Part shown: piece after piece, positions 1 to 7,197 of the stretch
How positions within the stretch are numbered: the stretch's first letter is position 1
How the letters are laid out: each line of letters opens with the position of its first letter
From: an uncultured Clostridium sp.
GTDB lineage: Bacteria; Bacillota; Clostridia; Oscillospirales; Butyricicoccaceae
DNA length: 58,494 bases
Reading direction: 5' to 3'
NCBI GenBank assembly: GCA_947427035.1
Contig: CANEGK010000009.1
Coordinates: 1 to 58,494, forward strand
The notes under the pieces: model-generated
The model's database searches: none
The model's input: the letters and a program-made list of their open reading frames with translations, nothing else
Told to the model about the DNA's origin: nothing
Made by a program: the position numbers and the translations under genes

Positions 1-324
1 AACGGCAAAATTTTTTACACTTCTTTTACTTCTTTATCTCACATGAGCAAACTGGCCCGGAATGTTACAAAACCCGAAGAAAACGGAAACTATCCCGAGA
101 AAGTGCGGCACAGCGCGGCAATGCGAGCATTGTACGACAACACAGGCTGCGATACAGATATGGCCGAAGCTCTGCACGCGGCAGTGATCCGCTCCAAAAT
201 GGACAGATTCCGTAATGACCCGGTCAAGGAGCGCCGCATAAAACGGGAACTTCTCAAAATTCTGAAGAGTAAGGACGAGGTCGAGCGAGTATTCAAGATT
301 ATTGTAGAACAAGAGGAATACTAA
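1..324 (+). CDS. hsdR: Type I restriction enzyme R subunit, C-terminal fragment (partial)
   Basis: The reading frame is open from base 1 with no stop, so this is the 3' end of a gene that begins before the window; the first in-window ATG (43) is internal. The visible 107 residues are charged and helical and end in a Lys/Arg-Glu rich helix (KERRIKRELLKILKSKDEVE) resembling the extreme C-terminus of HsdR, the motor/nuclease subunit of type I restriction systems. The stop overlaps the next ATG by one base (TAATG), and a YgjP-type peptidase gene immediately after hsdR is a frequent arrangement. Identification rests on this tail and the neighbour, since no catalytic domain is in the window. Base composition is clearly lower in GC than the region after 7 kb, consistent with an accessory element. 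Confidence 0.6.
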   Translation, partial: NGKIFYTSFTSLSHMSKLARNVTKPEENGNYPEKVRHSAAMRALYDNTGCDTDMAEALHAAVIRSKMDRFRNDPVKERRIKRELLKILKSKDEVERVFKIIVEQEEY

Positions 325-1055
325 TGCAGATAATGGTAAATAACATAGAAGTTTCAGTAACAAAAAAAGCAATAAAAAATATGCACCTCTATGTCAAGCC
401 GCCAGACGGTCATGTAGAGGTTTCAGCTCCGCTCAATCTGAACAATGAGAGCATTGAGATGTTTATCCGCACAAAAATTGGCTGGATCAAGCGCCAACAG
501 GATAAGTTTGAACAGCAGCCCAGGCAGACAGAGCGCGAATATGTTTCCGGCGAATCGCTCTATGTATGGGGTCGGCAATATTATCTGGTGGTCAATTGCG
601 GCAACAAAGGGAATTCTCTTGTGCTGGACGGAGATAAGGCTATCCTGACTGTACGAGAGGAGAGTACCGCCGAACAGCGGGGCCGCTTTGTCAACGAATG
701 GTATCGCGAGATGCTAAAGTCTGAAATCGAGCGGGTTCTCCCCAAATGGGAAGAGATAACAGGGCTACATCCCGATAAGTGGCAAACCAAAAACATGACC
801 ACCCGTTGGGGCACCTGCAATGTAAAGACCCGAAAAATATGGATCAACCTTCAGTTGGCAAAGAAAACACCGGAGTGCCTGGAGTATGTGATTTTGCATG
901 AACTAATACACTTGGTGGAAAAAAGCCATAACGACAAATTCATAGCTCACATGAATCGGTTTATGCCAAACTGGAGAGAAATCCGTAAGAAGCTGAATGG
1001 GCAGATACTTGATTACATGAGTGCTGATAAATCATCGGCCAATTTGATCCGTTAA
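324..1055 (+). CDS. YgjP-like M48-family metallopeptidase (DUF45)
   Basis: This 243-residue protein has a zinc-peptidase signature near the C-terminus: HELIH at residues 192-196 followed by His202 in KSHNDKF. The N-terminal half is a beta-rich region with the pattern of YgjP/DUF45 proteins, and the length matches that family. It is translationally coupled to the upstream hsdR end by a one-base overlap. These peptidases commonly sit beside type I restriction genes, but their substrate is not established, so a role in restriction or in proteolytic control of the restriction subunit is only a suggestion. No signal peptide or membrane segment is seen, so it should be cytoplasmic. GC content is low like its neighbours. 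Confidence 0.85.
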   Translation: MQIMVNNIEVSVTKKAIKNMHLYVKPPDGHVEVSAPLNLNNESIEMFIRTKIGWIKRQQDKFEQQPRQTEREYVSGESLYVWGRQYYLVVNCGNKGNSLVLDGDKAILTVREESTAEQRGRFVNEWYREMLKSEIERVLPKWEEITGLHPDKWQTKNMTTRWGTCNVKTRKIWINLQLAKKTPECLEYVILHELIHLVEKSHNDKFIAHMNRFMPNWREIRKKLNGQILDYMSADKSSANLIR

Positions 1056-1230
1056 TTTTGCATTTGACGAGTTTCGTCGTATGCAATTAAATTATCAAAG
1101 TGGTGCGGGCAAATTGCGCCCACACCAAATCGTTGCCTCCTATTACTGCCTTGCTTATGACGCTGTACGAGCGGTTTTAACAGAGCGCATAGGAAGCGAT
1201 TTATACAAAGAAATGGTAGCTGCAAGCTGG

Positions 1231-1294
1231 GCATTTGTATACACAAATGCAAAAAACGGGAGATTTCCGCCTGAGCGGAAACCTCCCGTTTTGC
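1231..1294 (+). terminator. Terminator hairpin after hsdR-peptidase unit, preceded by a second palindrome
   Basis: A 16-bp near-perfect stem (1255-1270 with 1275-1290, tetraloop CTGA) closes the transcription unit; its right arm ends in CCCGTTTT. Just upstream, 1231-1250 is another inverted repeat with 8-bp arms (GCATTTGT/ACAAATGC). The rest of 1056-1472 has no convincing gene: the open frame at 1081-1431 lacks a ribosome binding site and runs straight through the hairpin. Confidence 0.75.
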
Positions 1295-1472
1295 TTGTTG
1301 ATGGCTCTCGCCCCCTAACCCCTTTTTCGCAGATTGGCATCTGCGGCTGCGCACCGTTCCGGCGCTTTCTGAGATTTTCCCCTATCGTGATTTTTGGAAA
1401 ATTGCAAAAATCATCAAGTGGACAAATTTGAAAAATTCATTTTCAGAATACCTATGTCATGTTAATTTCAGA

Positions 1473-1501
1473 TTGACTTTGAAGCCCTGATTTGCTATAC
1501 T
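1473..1501 (+). promoter_or_regulatory. Sigma-A promoter for XRE regulator and recombinase
   Basis: TTGACT (1473-1478), a 17-bp spacer and TATACT (1496-1501) form a near-consensus housekeeping promoter 26 bp ahead of the XRE regulator start codon at 1528. Confidence 0.85.
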
Positions 1502-1527
1502 GTCCATAATGATTGGAGGTGCTGCAA

Positions 1528-1884
1528 ATGAAAATCGTCGGTGAACGATTGAAAGCCTTGCGGGAAAGCGTGGGACTTTCTCAAATGCGGATAGCCAGAA
1601 CCTTCGGCGCGGGACAGTCGAGCATCTACCGCTATGAAAGCGGAGAAGCCGGCGTTCCGGCTGAGCTGCTTGTGAAATACGCGGACTACTTTGATGTGTC
1701 TATGGATTATATTTTTGGGCGCACCGATGACCCGCATGGGATGTACTGTGAAGCCAAGCCGAAAGTGGAACAGAGCTATCCTGAGATGGACAAGTTCATT
1801 GAGATGTGTTTTGATCCATCCTCGCCCATGAACGCCAGATTGAAAGAAACGCTGCGGCAAATGCTGAAGGAGGACACAACATGA
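1528..1884 (+). CDS. XRE-family transcriptional regulator
   Basis: The 118-residue product begins with a Cro/CI-type helix-turn-helix at about residues 6-60 (LKALRESVGLSQ, then a recognition-helix region with SSIYRYESGE). The short C-terminal tail has no recognised domain. The ATG at 1528 is chosen because GGAGGT at 1515-1520 lies 7 bp upstream; an in-frame TTG at 1513 would overlap that ribosome binding site. The gene overlaps the serine recombinase by four bases (ATGA), so the two are one operon. By analogy with integrative elements it is probably the repressor or activator of the recombinase or element; no direct target is visible here. Confidence 0.9.
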   Translation: MKIVGERLKALRESVGLSQMRIARTFGAGQSSIYRYESGEAGVPAELLVKYADYFDVSMDYIFGRTDDPHGMYCEAKPKVEQSYPEMDKFIEMCFDPSSPMNARLKETLRQMLKEDTT

Positions 1885-3380
1885 AAGCAGTGATCTACGC
1901 CCGCTATTCCTCCGACAATCAGAGGGAAGAATCCATCGAAGGCCAGATTAGAGAGTGTACCGCCTTTGCCGAGAAGAACGGCATCACCGTCCTGCGCCAT
2001 TACATCGACCGGGCCGTTTCCGCAAAGACCGACAATCGGCCTGAATTCCAGAACATGATAAAGGACAGCGGCAAGCGCCTGTTTGATATGGTGATCGTCT
2101 GGAAGCTGGACAGGTTCGCTCGCAACCGTTATGACAGCGCCAGATATAAAGCGGGCCTGAAAAAGAATGGCGTCAAAGTGGTATCTGCTACCGAAATTAT
2201 TTCCGAGGGCGCGGAGGGTATCATTCTGGAATCTGTTTTGGAGGGTTACGCTGAATACTACTCCGCCGATTTGTCCGAGAAAGTCATTCGCGGCATGACC
2301 GACAATGCGCTGAAATGCAAGTTCAACGGCGGTACACTTCCTATTGGCTACACCATCGACAGTGAGCAGCATTTTCGGCTTGACCCGCTGACGGCCCCCT
2401 TTGTTTTGGAAGCTTTTAAGAGATATGACGAGGGCGCGACCATGACGGAAATCCGAGATTGGCTCAATGCCCAGGGAGTTAAAAATACACGGGGCCAACC
2501 CATGAGCTATAACAGCGTGGAGCATCTTTTGAAAAACAGGCGGTACATCGGCGAGTTCCGATACAGGGAAACGGTAGTCCCCGGTGGTATCCCCGCCATC
2601 GTCCCACAAGACCTGTTTGACAGGGTGCAGGAGAAGCTGGCCAAAAACAAAAAGGCCCCGGCCCGCCACAAAGCCGAGGACGACTATCTGCTGACAACGA
2701 AGCTGTTTTGTGGATACTGTGGGGCTTATCTCTGCGGCGAGAGTGGCACCAGCCGGACGGGGGTTGTCCATCACTACTACAAGTGCGTGTCGGTAAAAAA
2801 GAAGCGGACAGACTGCCGCAAGAAGTCCGTCCGAAAGGAATGGATTGAGGATTTGGTGGTCAATGAAACCATGAAGATGGTGATGGACGACAAGGCGATA
2901 GAGGCCATTGTGTCCATGCTGATGGCTTTGCAGGAACAGGATAATGTCAACTTACCTTTGTATGAAAAGCAGCTTGCGGAGGCCGACAACGCCATTCAGA
3001 ACCTGCTCAACGCTATCCAGCAAGGTATCCTCACCAAGTCTACAAAGGGACGACTGGAGGAATTGGAGACCGTTAAAGAGGAGCTGGAAACGAAAATCGC
3101 CTGCGAGAAGCTGGCGAAGCCCAAGGTCAGCGCCGAGTTTATGACCTTCTGGCTCCACCGCTTTCGCAAGCTGGATGTGCGGCAGAAAGCCCACAGGAAG
3201 ATGTTGATTGACACCTTTATCAACGCCATATTCCTCTATGACGATAAAATGGTGATTACCTTCAATTACAAGGAGGGGACAAGCACCATCACATTTGACG
3301 GCCTCAAATCGGCACTGAATAGCAAAAATACTGGTTCGGATATGGATTGCTTAACTGCACCAATGCAAAAAGCCTTGTAA
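1881..3380 (+). CDS. Large serine recombinase (site-specific integrase)
   Basis: This 499-residue protein has the full large-serine-recombinase layout: a resolvase catalytic domain (residues 1-140) with nucleophile Ser10 in the motif YARYSSDNQ and the conserved LDRFAR segment, a recombinase domain (about 155-260), a zinc ribbon (Cys277, Cys280, Cys302, Cys312), and a coiled coil (about 355-415) followed by a C-terminal beta region. It is coupled to the upstream XRE gene by an ATGA overlap, with AAGGAGG at 1867-1873. Such enzymes integrate and excise conjugative elements and phages between short attP and attB sites. It ends at a strong hairpin, and a gene on the opposite strand follows, so it probably marks one terminus of an integrated element whose remainder is to the left. 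Confidence 0.95.
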   Translation: MKAVIYARYSSDNQREESIEGQIRECTAFAEKNGITVLRHYIDRAVSAKTDNRPEFQNMIKDSGKRLFDMVIVWKLDRFARNRYDSARYKAGLKKNGVKVVSATEIISEGAEGIILESVLEGYAEYYSADLSEKVIRGMTDNALKCKFNGGTLPIGYTIDSEQHFRLDPLTAPFVLEAFKRYDEGATMTEIRDWLNAQGVKNTRGQPMSYNSVEHLLKNRRYIGEFRYRETVVPGGIPAIVPQDLFDRVQEKLAKNKKAPARHKAEDDYLLTTKLFCGYCGAYLCGESGTSRTGVVHHYYKCVSVKKKRTDCRKKSVRKEWIEDLVVNETMKMVMDDKAIEAIVSMLMALQEQDNVNLPLYEKQLAEADNAIQNLLNAIQQGILTKSTKGRLEELETVKEELETKIACEKLAKPKVSAEFMTFWLHRFRKLDVRQKAHRKMLIDTFINAIFLYDDKMVITFNYKEGTSTITFDGLKSALNSKNTGSDMDCLTAPMQKAL

Positions 3381-3402
3381 GTGTAATACTTACAAGGCTT
3401 TT
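3368..3402. terminator. Bidirectional terminator between recombinase and hybrid kinase
   Basis: A perfect 15-bp inverted repeat (3368-3382 and 3388-3402, loop GTAAT) with A and T flanks on both sides sits between two convergent genes and includes the recombinase stop codon. Confidence 0.9.
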
Positions 3403-3426
3403 CTCATTCTCCACGGTTTTCTGCAT

Positions 3427-6060
3427 TCAAACCGGCCGGCCGGCGTCCATTTGCCGATCCTGCCGGCCTCTCAGCCGGCTCATGACCCGGAACATTTTGT
3501 GGATGTCCACCGGCTTTGCCAAATGCGCATTCATCCCGGCATCCTTTGCCAGCGCAATATCCTCGTCAAACGCATTGGCTGACAGCGCGATGATGGGCAC
3601 AGTTTCCGCATCTGCCCGAGCCAGGCCGCGGATCACCCGCGACGCCTCATATCCGCTCATGACCGGCATCATCAAATCCATCAGCACACAGTCAAACGTT
3701 CCCGGCTCGGATGCCGTGAACGCATCCACGGCGGCTTTTCCGTCGTTGGCGGTCACGACATCCGCTCCCGCATCCCTGAGAATGTACTCTACGATCTCGC
3801 AGTTGATCTCATTGTCCTCCACCAAAAGGACGCGCATTCCCGCAATATTGTCCGGCACATTCCAGCCGTCATTCGCAGGCTGCTCTCTCTGCATCTCGTC
3901 GACCCGAACAGGCAGAGTGATTTGGACCACACTTCCCTTGCCGACCCAGCTCTCTATCTCAACGCTCCCCTTCATCTGGTCCACCAGTTTCTTTACGATG
4001 GACATGCCAAGTCCAACGCCGTTGTAATTGGTCCTGGCGCCTTGGTATTCCTGTGCAAAGGGTTCAAAAATATGCTTCTTAAAATCCTCCCCGATACCGA
4101 TTCCCGTATCTTCAACGGCAAACCGGAAAGTGGCAATTCCGTCCTGAAAGGCGGTTTCCTCCGCCCGGACCCATACAGACCCATGAGGGCGGTTATATCT
4201 GACGGCATTGTCAATGACATTCATCAGAATTTTTTTGATGTGCAGCGAATTGCCAACGACTCTTCTATGCTGTAAGCCGGAATCTTCCAGCGTCAGTTGA
4301 ATTTCTCCTTCTTCCGCCTGCGGAGACAGAATTGTGATACAGTCTTCCAAGACAGCATGAAGGTCAAAGGGCTCTTCCACCGCTGCCGGTCTTCCGCTCT
4401 CCAGCTTACTGACCTGAAGGACATCGTTCACCAGGGACAGGAGATGCTCTGTTGACACACGAATCTTTTTCCGGCATGCTGCCTGCCGCTCCGGATCGTC
4501 CGGACTCTTTTCCATGATGGTCAGCATCCCCAGAATCCCGTTAATAGGTGTACGCAGGTCATGGGACATGTGGGAAAGAAATTCACTTTTTGCCGAATTT
4601 GCCTGCCGCACCCGCTCCAAAAGTTCCATAATGGACTGTTCCTGCTTCTTCCGCGTCACCATGGTCTCTGTGATATCCTGATGGTATCCATTCAGACAGA
4701 AGCCGGGCTTTTTAAATGTTTTATCCGGCACGCCGCCGCAGCGGACGTAAATTTTCCCAAGCTCCGGATGTTCCCAAGGGTAAATCACCTCGGCGCGGCC
4801 GGTTTTCAGCATTTCCTGCACCGCTTCCTGTACCATCACCACATAATCCGGCTCAATGCGTTCAAACCAGTGCTGATAGCATTCTTCCGGCCTGATTTCA
4901 TCCGGCACGCCCAGAAGAATCCGCATGGTCCGATCCGCGTACATCCTCGGCAGACAGCCGTCTTCCATCTCTATCGTCCAAATTCCGGTCCGTGCGCCTT
5001 CCAGAATATCCTCCAGGCTCTGCCTTGCCTCCAGCTTGTACTTTTCTTCCTGCTCTACCACGGCATTGACATCCCGCAGGGCAAAAATCACACAGTTCTC
5101 CGTCTCTGTCCTTTCCGTGGCGGAAAAATGAATCTCCATATTCTTTAATCCGGAAGCGTTGCCGTTTACCTGATACCGGACAGAAAATTTCTTTTTTTCC
5201 CGAACCTGCGCAAGCACATAGCCCCTGGAAGTTATGGCGCGCAGCCGCTCCTGGTCCCGGGGAACCACATATTGGGAAATATACCGCTCCACAGCCGCCT
5301 GATAACCGTCCTCAAAACGGACGTCCCAATCGTTCTTCATCCGTTTGCTTTCCCGGTACACTTCACATTCTCCGGTGTCGAAATTTACCTGATAGATGCT
5401 CAGGTAATCCACGCTGAGAGCATGGAGAACATTGTAGCTCCGCTTTTGAAGCTCCCGGAACAGGTTCCGCCGTTTTAAAGACGACACGATAAAATACGCC
5501 GCGGTCTGCAATATATTTGACGCGTATTCCAGCGACCTTACAGGGGGGTTATCCACTCCGTAAAACCCGATGATTTGCTTTCCGTCATAAAGGGGAACCA
5601 CCACAAGGGAATGGATGCCTTGCCGCTTCAAGTTCGCATACAGGAGGGGGTCGGTCTCCCGGATGTTCTCCAGGCGCTCGATGACAATATGCCTGCCGAC
5701 GTTGAAATTCCGGTACCAGCTGGCGCACACCTCCGGTGGGACATTTTGCAGGTTCTCTTTCTGCGGCTCCACGCCGTCGGCAGTCCACTCATAGGTGTTG
5801 TCGTCACAGCCGGACTCATTCTGCTCGAATATATAAGTCCGTTCCCCGTTCAGCGCTTTTCCCAGATGCTCCAGCAATACTTCCAGCGACTGGTCCGGAG
5901 TTTTCTCCAGCAGGGCGACACGAAGGCCCTCGTTGATGATGGCCTCCAGATTTTGAACGTTCCTCATATCGCTGTGCTGCTCATGGGCCTTGACGATCGG
6001 AGTTTCCTCTCCGGCCTTTTTCAAAAGCCCTTCTGAATGATCCATACGCCTATCCTCCAT
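3427..6060 (-). CDS. Hybrid sensor histidine kinase with GAF, PAS and receiver domains
   Basis: The 877-residue product is laid out as follows: a GAF domain (about 40-200), two PAS-like segments (about 205-335 and 345-470), HisKA with phospho-accepting His500 (FLSHMSHDLRTP), HATPase with N box near Asn614-618 and G boxes around DTGIGIG and GVGLGM, and a C-terminal receiver domain with Asp795 (LMDLMMP). There is no membrane segment, so it is a cytoplasmic kinase sensing an internal ligand. No HPt domain or partner regulator gene is adjacent, so its output path is unknown. The second Met (codon at 6045) has GGAGG 8 bp upstream and is the more likely start. Composition is intermediate between the element on the left and the GC-rich genes on the right. 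Confidence 0.92.
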   Translation of the reverse strand: MEDRRMDHSEGLLKKAGEETPIVKAHEQHSDMRNVQNLEAIINEGLRVALLEKTPDQSLEVLLEHLGKALNGERTYIFEQNESGCDDNTYEWTADGVEPQKENLQNVPPEVCASWYRNFNVGRHIVIERLENIRETDPLLYANLKRQGIHSLVVVPLYDGKQIIGFYGVDNPPVRSLEYASNILQTAAYFIVSSLKRRNLFRELQKRSYNVLHALSVDYLSIYQVNFDTGECEVYRESKRMKNDWDVRFEDGYQAAVERYISQYVVPRDQERLRAITSRGYVLAQVREKKKFSVRYQVNGNASGLKNMEIHFSATERTETENCVIFALRDVNAVVEQEEKYKLEARQSLEDILEGARTGIWTIEMEDGCLPRMYADRTMRILLGVPDEIRPEECYQHWFERIEPDYVVMVQEAVQEMLKTGRAEVIYPWEHPELGKIYVRCGGVPDKTFKKPGFCLNGYHQDITETMVTRKKQEQSIMELLERVRQANSAKSEFLSHMSHDLRTPINGILGMLTIMEKSPDDPERQAACRKKIRVSTEHLLSLVNDVLQVSKLESGRPAAVEEPFDLHAVLEDCITILSPQAEEGEIQLTLEDSGLQHRRVVGNSLHIKKILMNVIDNAVRYNRPHGSVWVRAEETAFQDGIATFRFAVEDTGIGIGEDFKKHIFEPFAQEYQGARTNYNGVGLGMSIVKKLVDQMKGSVEIESWVGKGSVVQITLPVRVDEMQREQPANDGWNVPDNIAGMRVLLVEDNEINCEIVEYILRDAGADVVTANDGKAAVDAFTASEPGTFDCVLMDLMMPVMSGYEASRVIRGLARADAETVPIIALSANAFDEDIALAKDAGMNAHLAKPVDIHKMFRVMSRLRGRQDRQMDAGRPV

Positions 6061-6507
6061 ATTGACCCCTTTCCGGCCGCTTTCACCGGGGCAACTTTCA
6101 GTAAACCAGGGTTTTTCGCTGGAAATCGCTGTTTATAACAACCGTACAGCTCCGTTTATTTTCCGCAGTTCCGCCGCAAAAATCAAAAAATCTGTGTCAT
6201 GATATCATGTGTTCCCAATCATGTCAATAATAGACGGCGGGAAGCGGACCATTTGCAGTCCATTCTTCCACCATTGCACGGAAGCATTCTCCACAAGCCC
6301 GCCTTCGGTTGACACAAAGAGAAGTATTTAACGATGATATTATCATAAAACGCGCCCTTTTGGAAGGCCACATGAGGAAAAATCTTTCTTTTCTGCGGTC
6401 CATATGCTTTATCGGCTGCAATAGTGCCTCTTTTGGGTCAGCACAGGGCAAGACAGAAGAATTCAGGCAAAAGCCAAGCGGCACATTAAAAAATATTTCA
6501 AAGCCCC
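6061..6507. other. Low-GC intergenic region with no convincing gene
   Basis: About 450 bases between the divergent kinase and feoA genes. It is AT-richer than the surroundings. The minus-strand frame 6224-6514 has no ribosome binding site; its last residues could be a decayed gene remnant, but nothing supports that. No structured element was recognised. Confidence 0.5.
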
Positions 6508-6536
6508 TTGACATCAGCGGCCCTAAAGCATATACT
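6508..6536 (+). promoter_or_regulatory. feoA promoter
   Basis: TTGACA (6508-6513), a 17-bp spacer and TATACT (6531-6536) are near-consensus. The predicted start site, about 6543, falls at the left edge of the palindrome 6543-6566, so repression by a bound regulator is likely. Confidence 0.9.
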
Positions 6537-6542
6537 GATAGC

Positions 6543-6566
6543 GAAAGTTAGTTTTAGCTAACTTTC
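6543..6566. promoter_or_regulatory. Operator-like palindrome over feoA start site
   Basis: Perfect 9-bp arms GAAAGTTAG and CTAACTTTC flank a 6-bp centre. The core TTAG-N6-CTAA (6548-6561) recurs twice before feoB. DtxR/IdeR operators also contain TTAG...CTAA half-sites, so a ferrous-iron-dependent repressor is the likely ligand (inference). Confidence 0.7.
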
Positions 6567-6616
6567 TGTTTTCAGCTTGAGTTGCTTGTTGCTAACTCAC
6601 GTAAAAAGGAGGCGTT

Positions 6617-6829
6617 ATGATGCCATTGACAATGGTGCGCAGCGGTGAAACGGTTACCATCCGCAAAATCACCGGTAAGGATGAAATCCGGCAGCACTTG
6701 GCCGAGCTTGGCTTTGTGGTCGACGGTTCGGTAACCGTAGTCAGCGAAATGGCCGGCAGCCTGATACTCCAGGTCAAAGACAGCCGAATTGCGCTGGACA
6801 AAACCATGGCAAACCGCATCCAGGTTTGA
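6617..6829 (+). CDS. feoA: FeoA family protein (first copy)
   Basis: A 70-residue single-domain FeoA protein with an SH3-like fold pattern: an opening loop (SGETVTIRKITG), a central LAELGFVVDGSVTVVS block and the terminal strand ending MANRIQV. FeoA binds or modulates FeoB in ferrous iron import. AAGGAGG lies at 6606-6612, and a second Met at 6620 is an alternative start. It is the first gene of the iron-responsive unit and is followed 68 bp later by a second feoA. Confidence 0.92.
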   Translation: MMPLTMVRSGETVTIRKITGKDEIRQHLAELGFVVDGSVTVVSEMAGSLILQVKDSRIALDKTMANRIQV

Positions 6830-6897
6830 CATCTGCCCAAAAGTCCAGCCCGGCCGGCTTTCCGATTCCAAAATAATGCTGAAAAGGAGTGACAACA

Positions 6898-7119
6898 ATG
6901 AAAACATTGAAAGATGCCCGCGTAGGCGACACCGTCACCGTTGTGCGGCTGCACGGCACGGGGGCCGTGAAAAGACGCATTATGGACATGGGGATTACCC
7001 GCGGCGTTGAGCTGCATGTGCGCAAGGTAGCGCCGCTGGGCGACCCCATGGAGCTCAACGTACGCGGTTATGAGCTGTCCGTGCGCAAAGCGGATGCCGA
7101 AACCATTGAAATTCAATAA
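6898..7119 (+). CDS. feoA: FeoA family protein (second copy)
   Basis: A 73-residue FeoA domain (VGDTVTVVRLHG, then RRIMDMGITRGVELHVRK). The ATG at 6898 is chosen because AAGGAG (6884-6889) is correctly spaced; a GTG at 6889 would overlap that site. Paired feoA genes ahead of feoB are common in Clostridia. The two copies differ clearly in sequence (this one carries the usual MDMGI-type motif, the first copy has AELGF), so they may act as a hetero-pair on FeoB; that last point is inference. Confidence 0.93.
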   Translation: MKTLKDARVGDTVTVVRLHGTGAVKRRIMDMGITRGVELHVRKVAPLGDPMELNVRGYELSVRKADAETIEIQ

Positions 7120-7143
7120 GAGTCTTGTTTTTTTACATATAAG

Positions 7144-7177
7144 TTAGCAATAACTAATTTAATTAGCTTTAGCTAAT
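7144..7177. promoter_or_regulatory. Two tandem TTAG-N6-CTAA operator-like sites before feoB
   Basis: TTAG-CAATAA-CTAA (7144-7157) and TTAG-CTTTAG-CTAA (7163-7176, extended to ATTAGC/GCTAAT arms at 7162-7177) lie in the 78-bp gap before feoB. They share the core of the feoA operator, suggesting a second regulated promoter or cooperative binding. Confidence 0.65.
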
Positions 7178-7197
7178 ATGCAAGGAGGTATTTTTCC

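Noticed and set aside
1081..1431. 116-codon frame in the gap after the peptidase gene
   Set aside because: No ribosome binding site, no recognisable domain, and it reads through a strong terminator hairpin.
6224..6514. Minus-strand 96-codon frame before feoA whose C-terminal end looks somewhat protein-like
   Set aside because: No start signal, overlaps the feoA promoter region and could not be tied to any family; a decayed fragment cannot be excluded.
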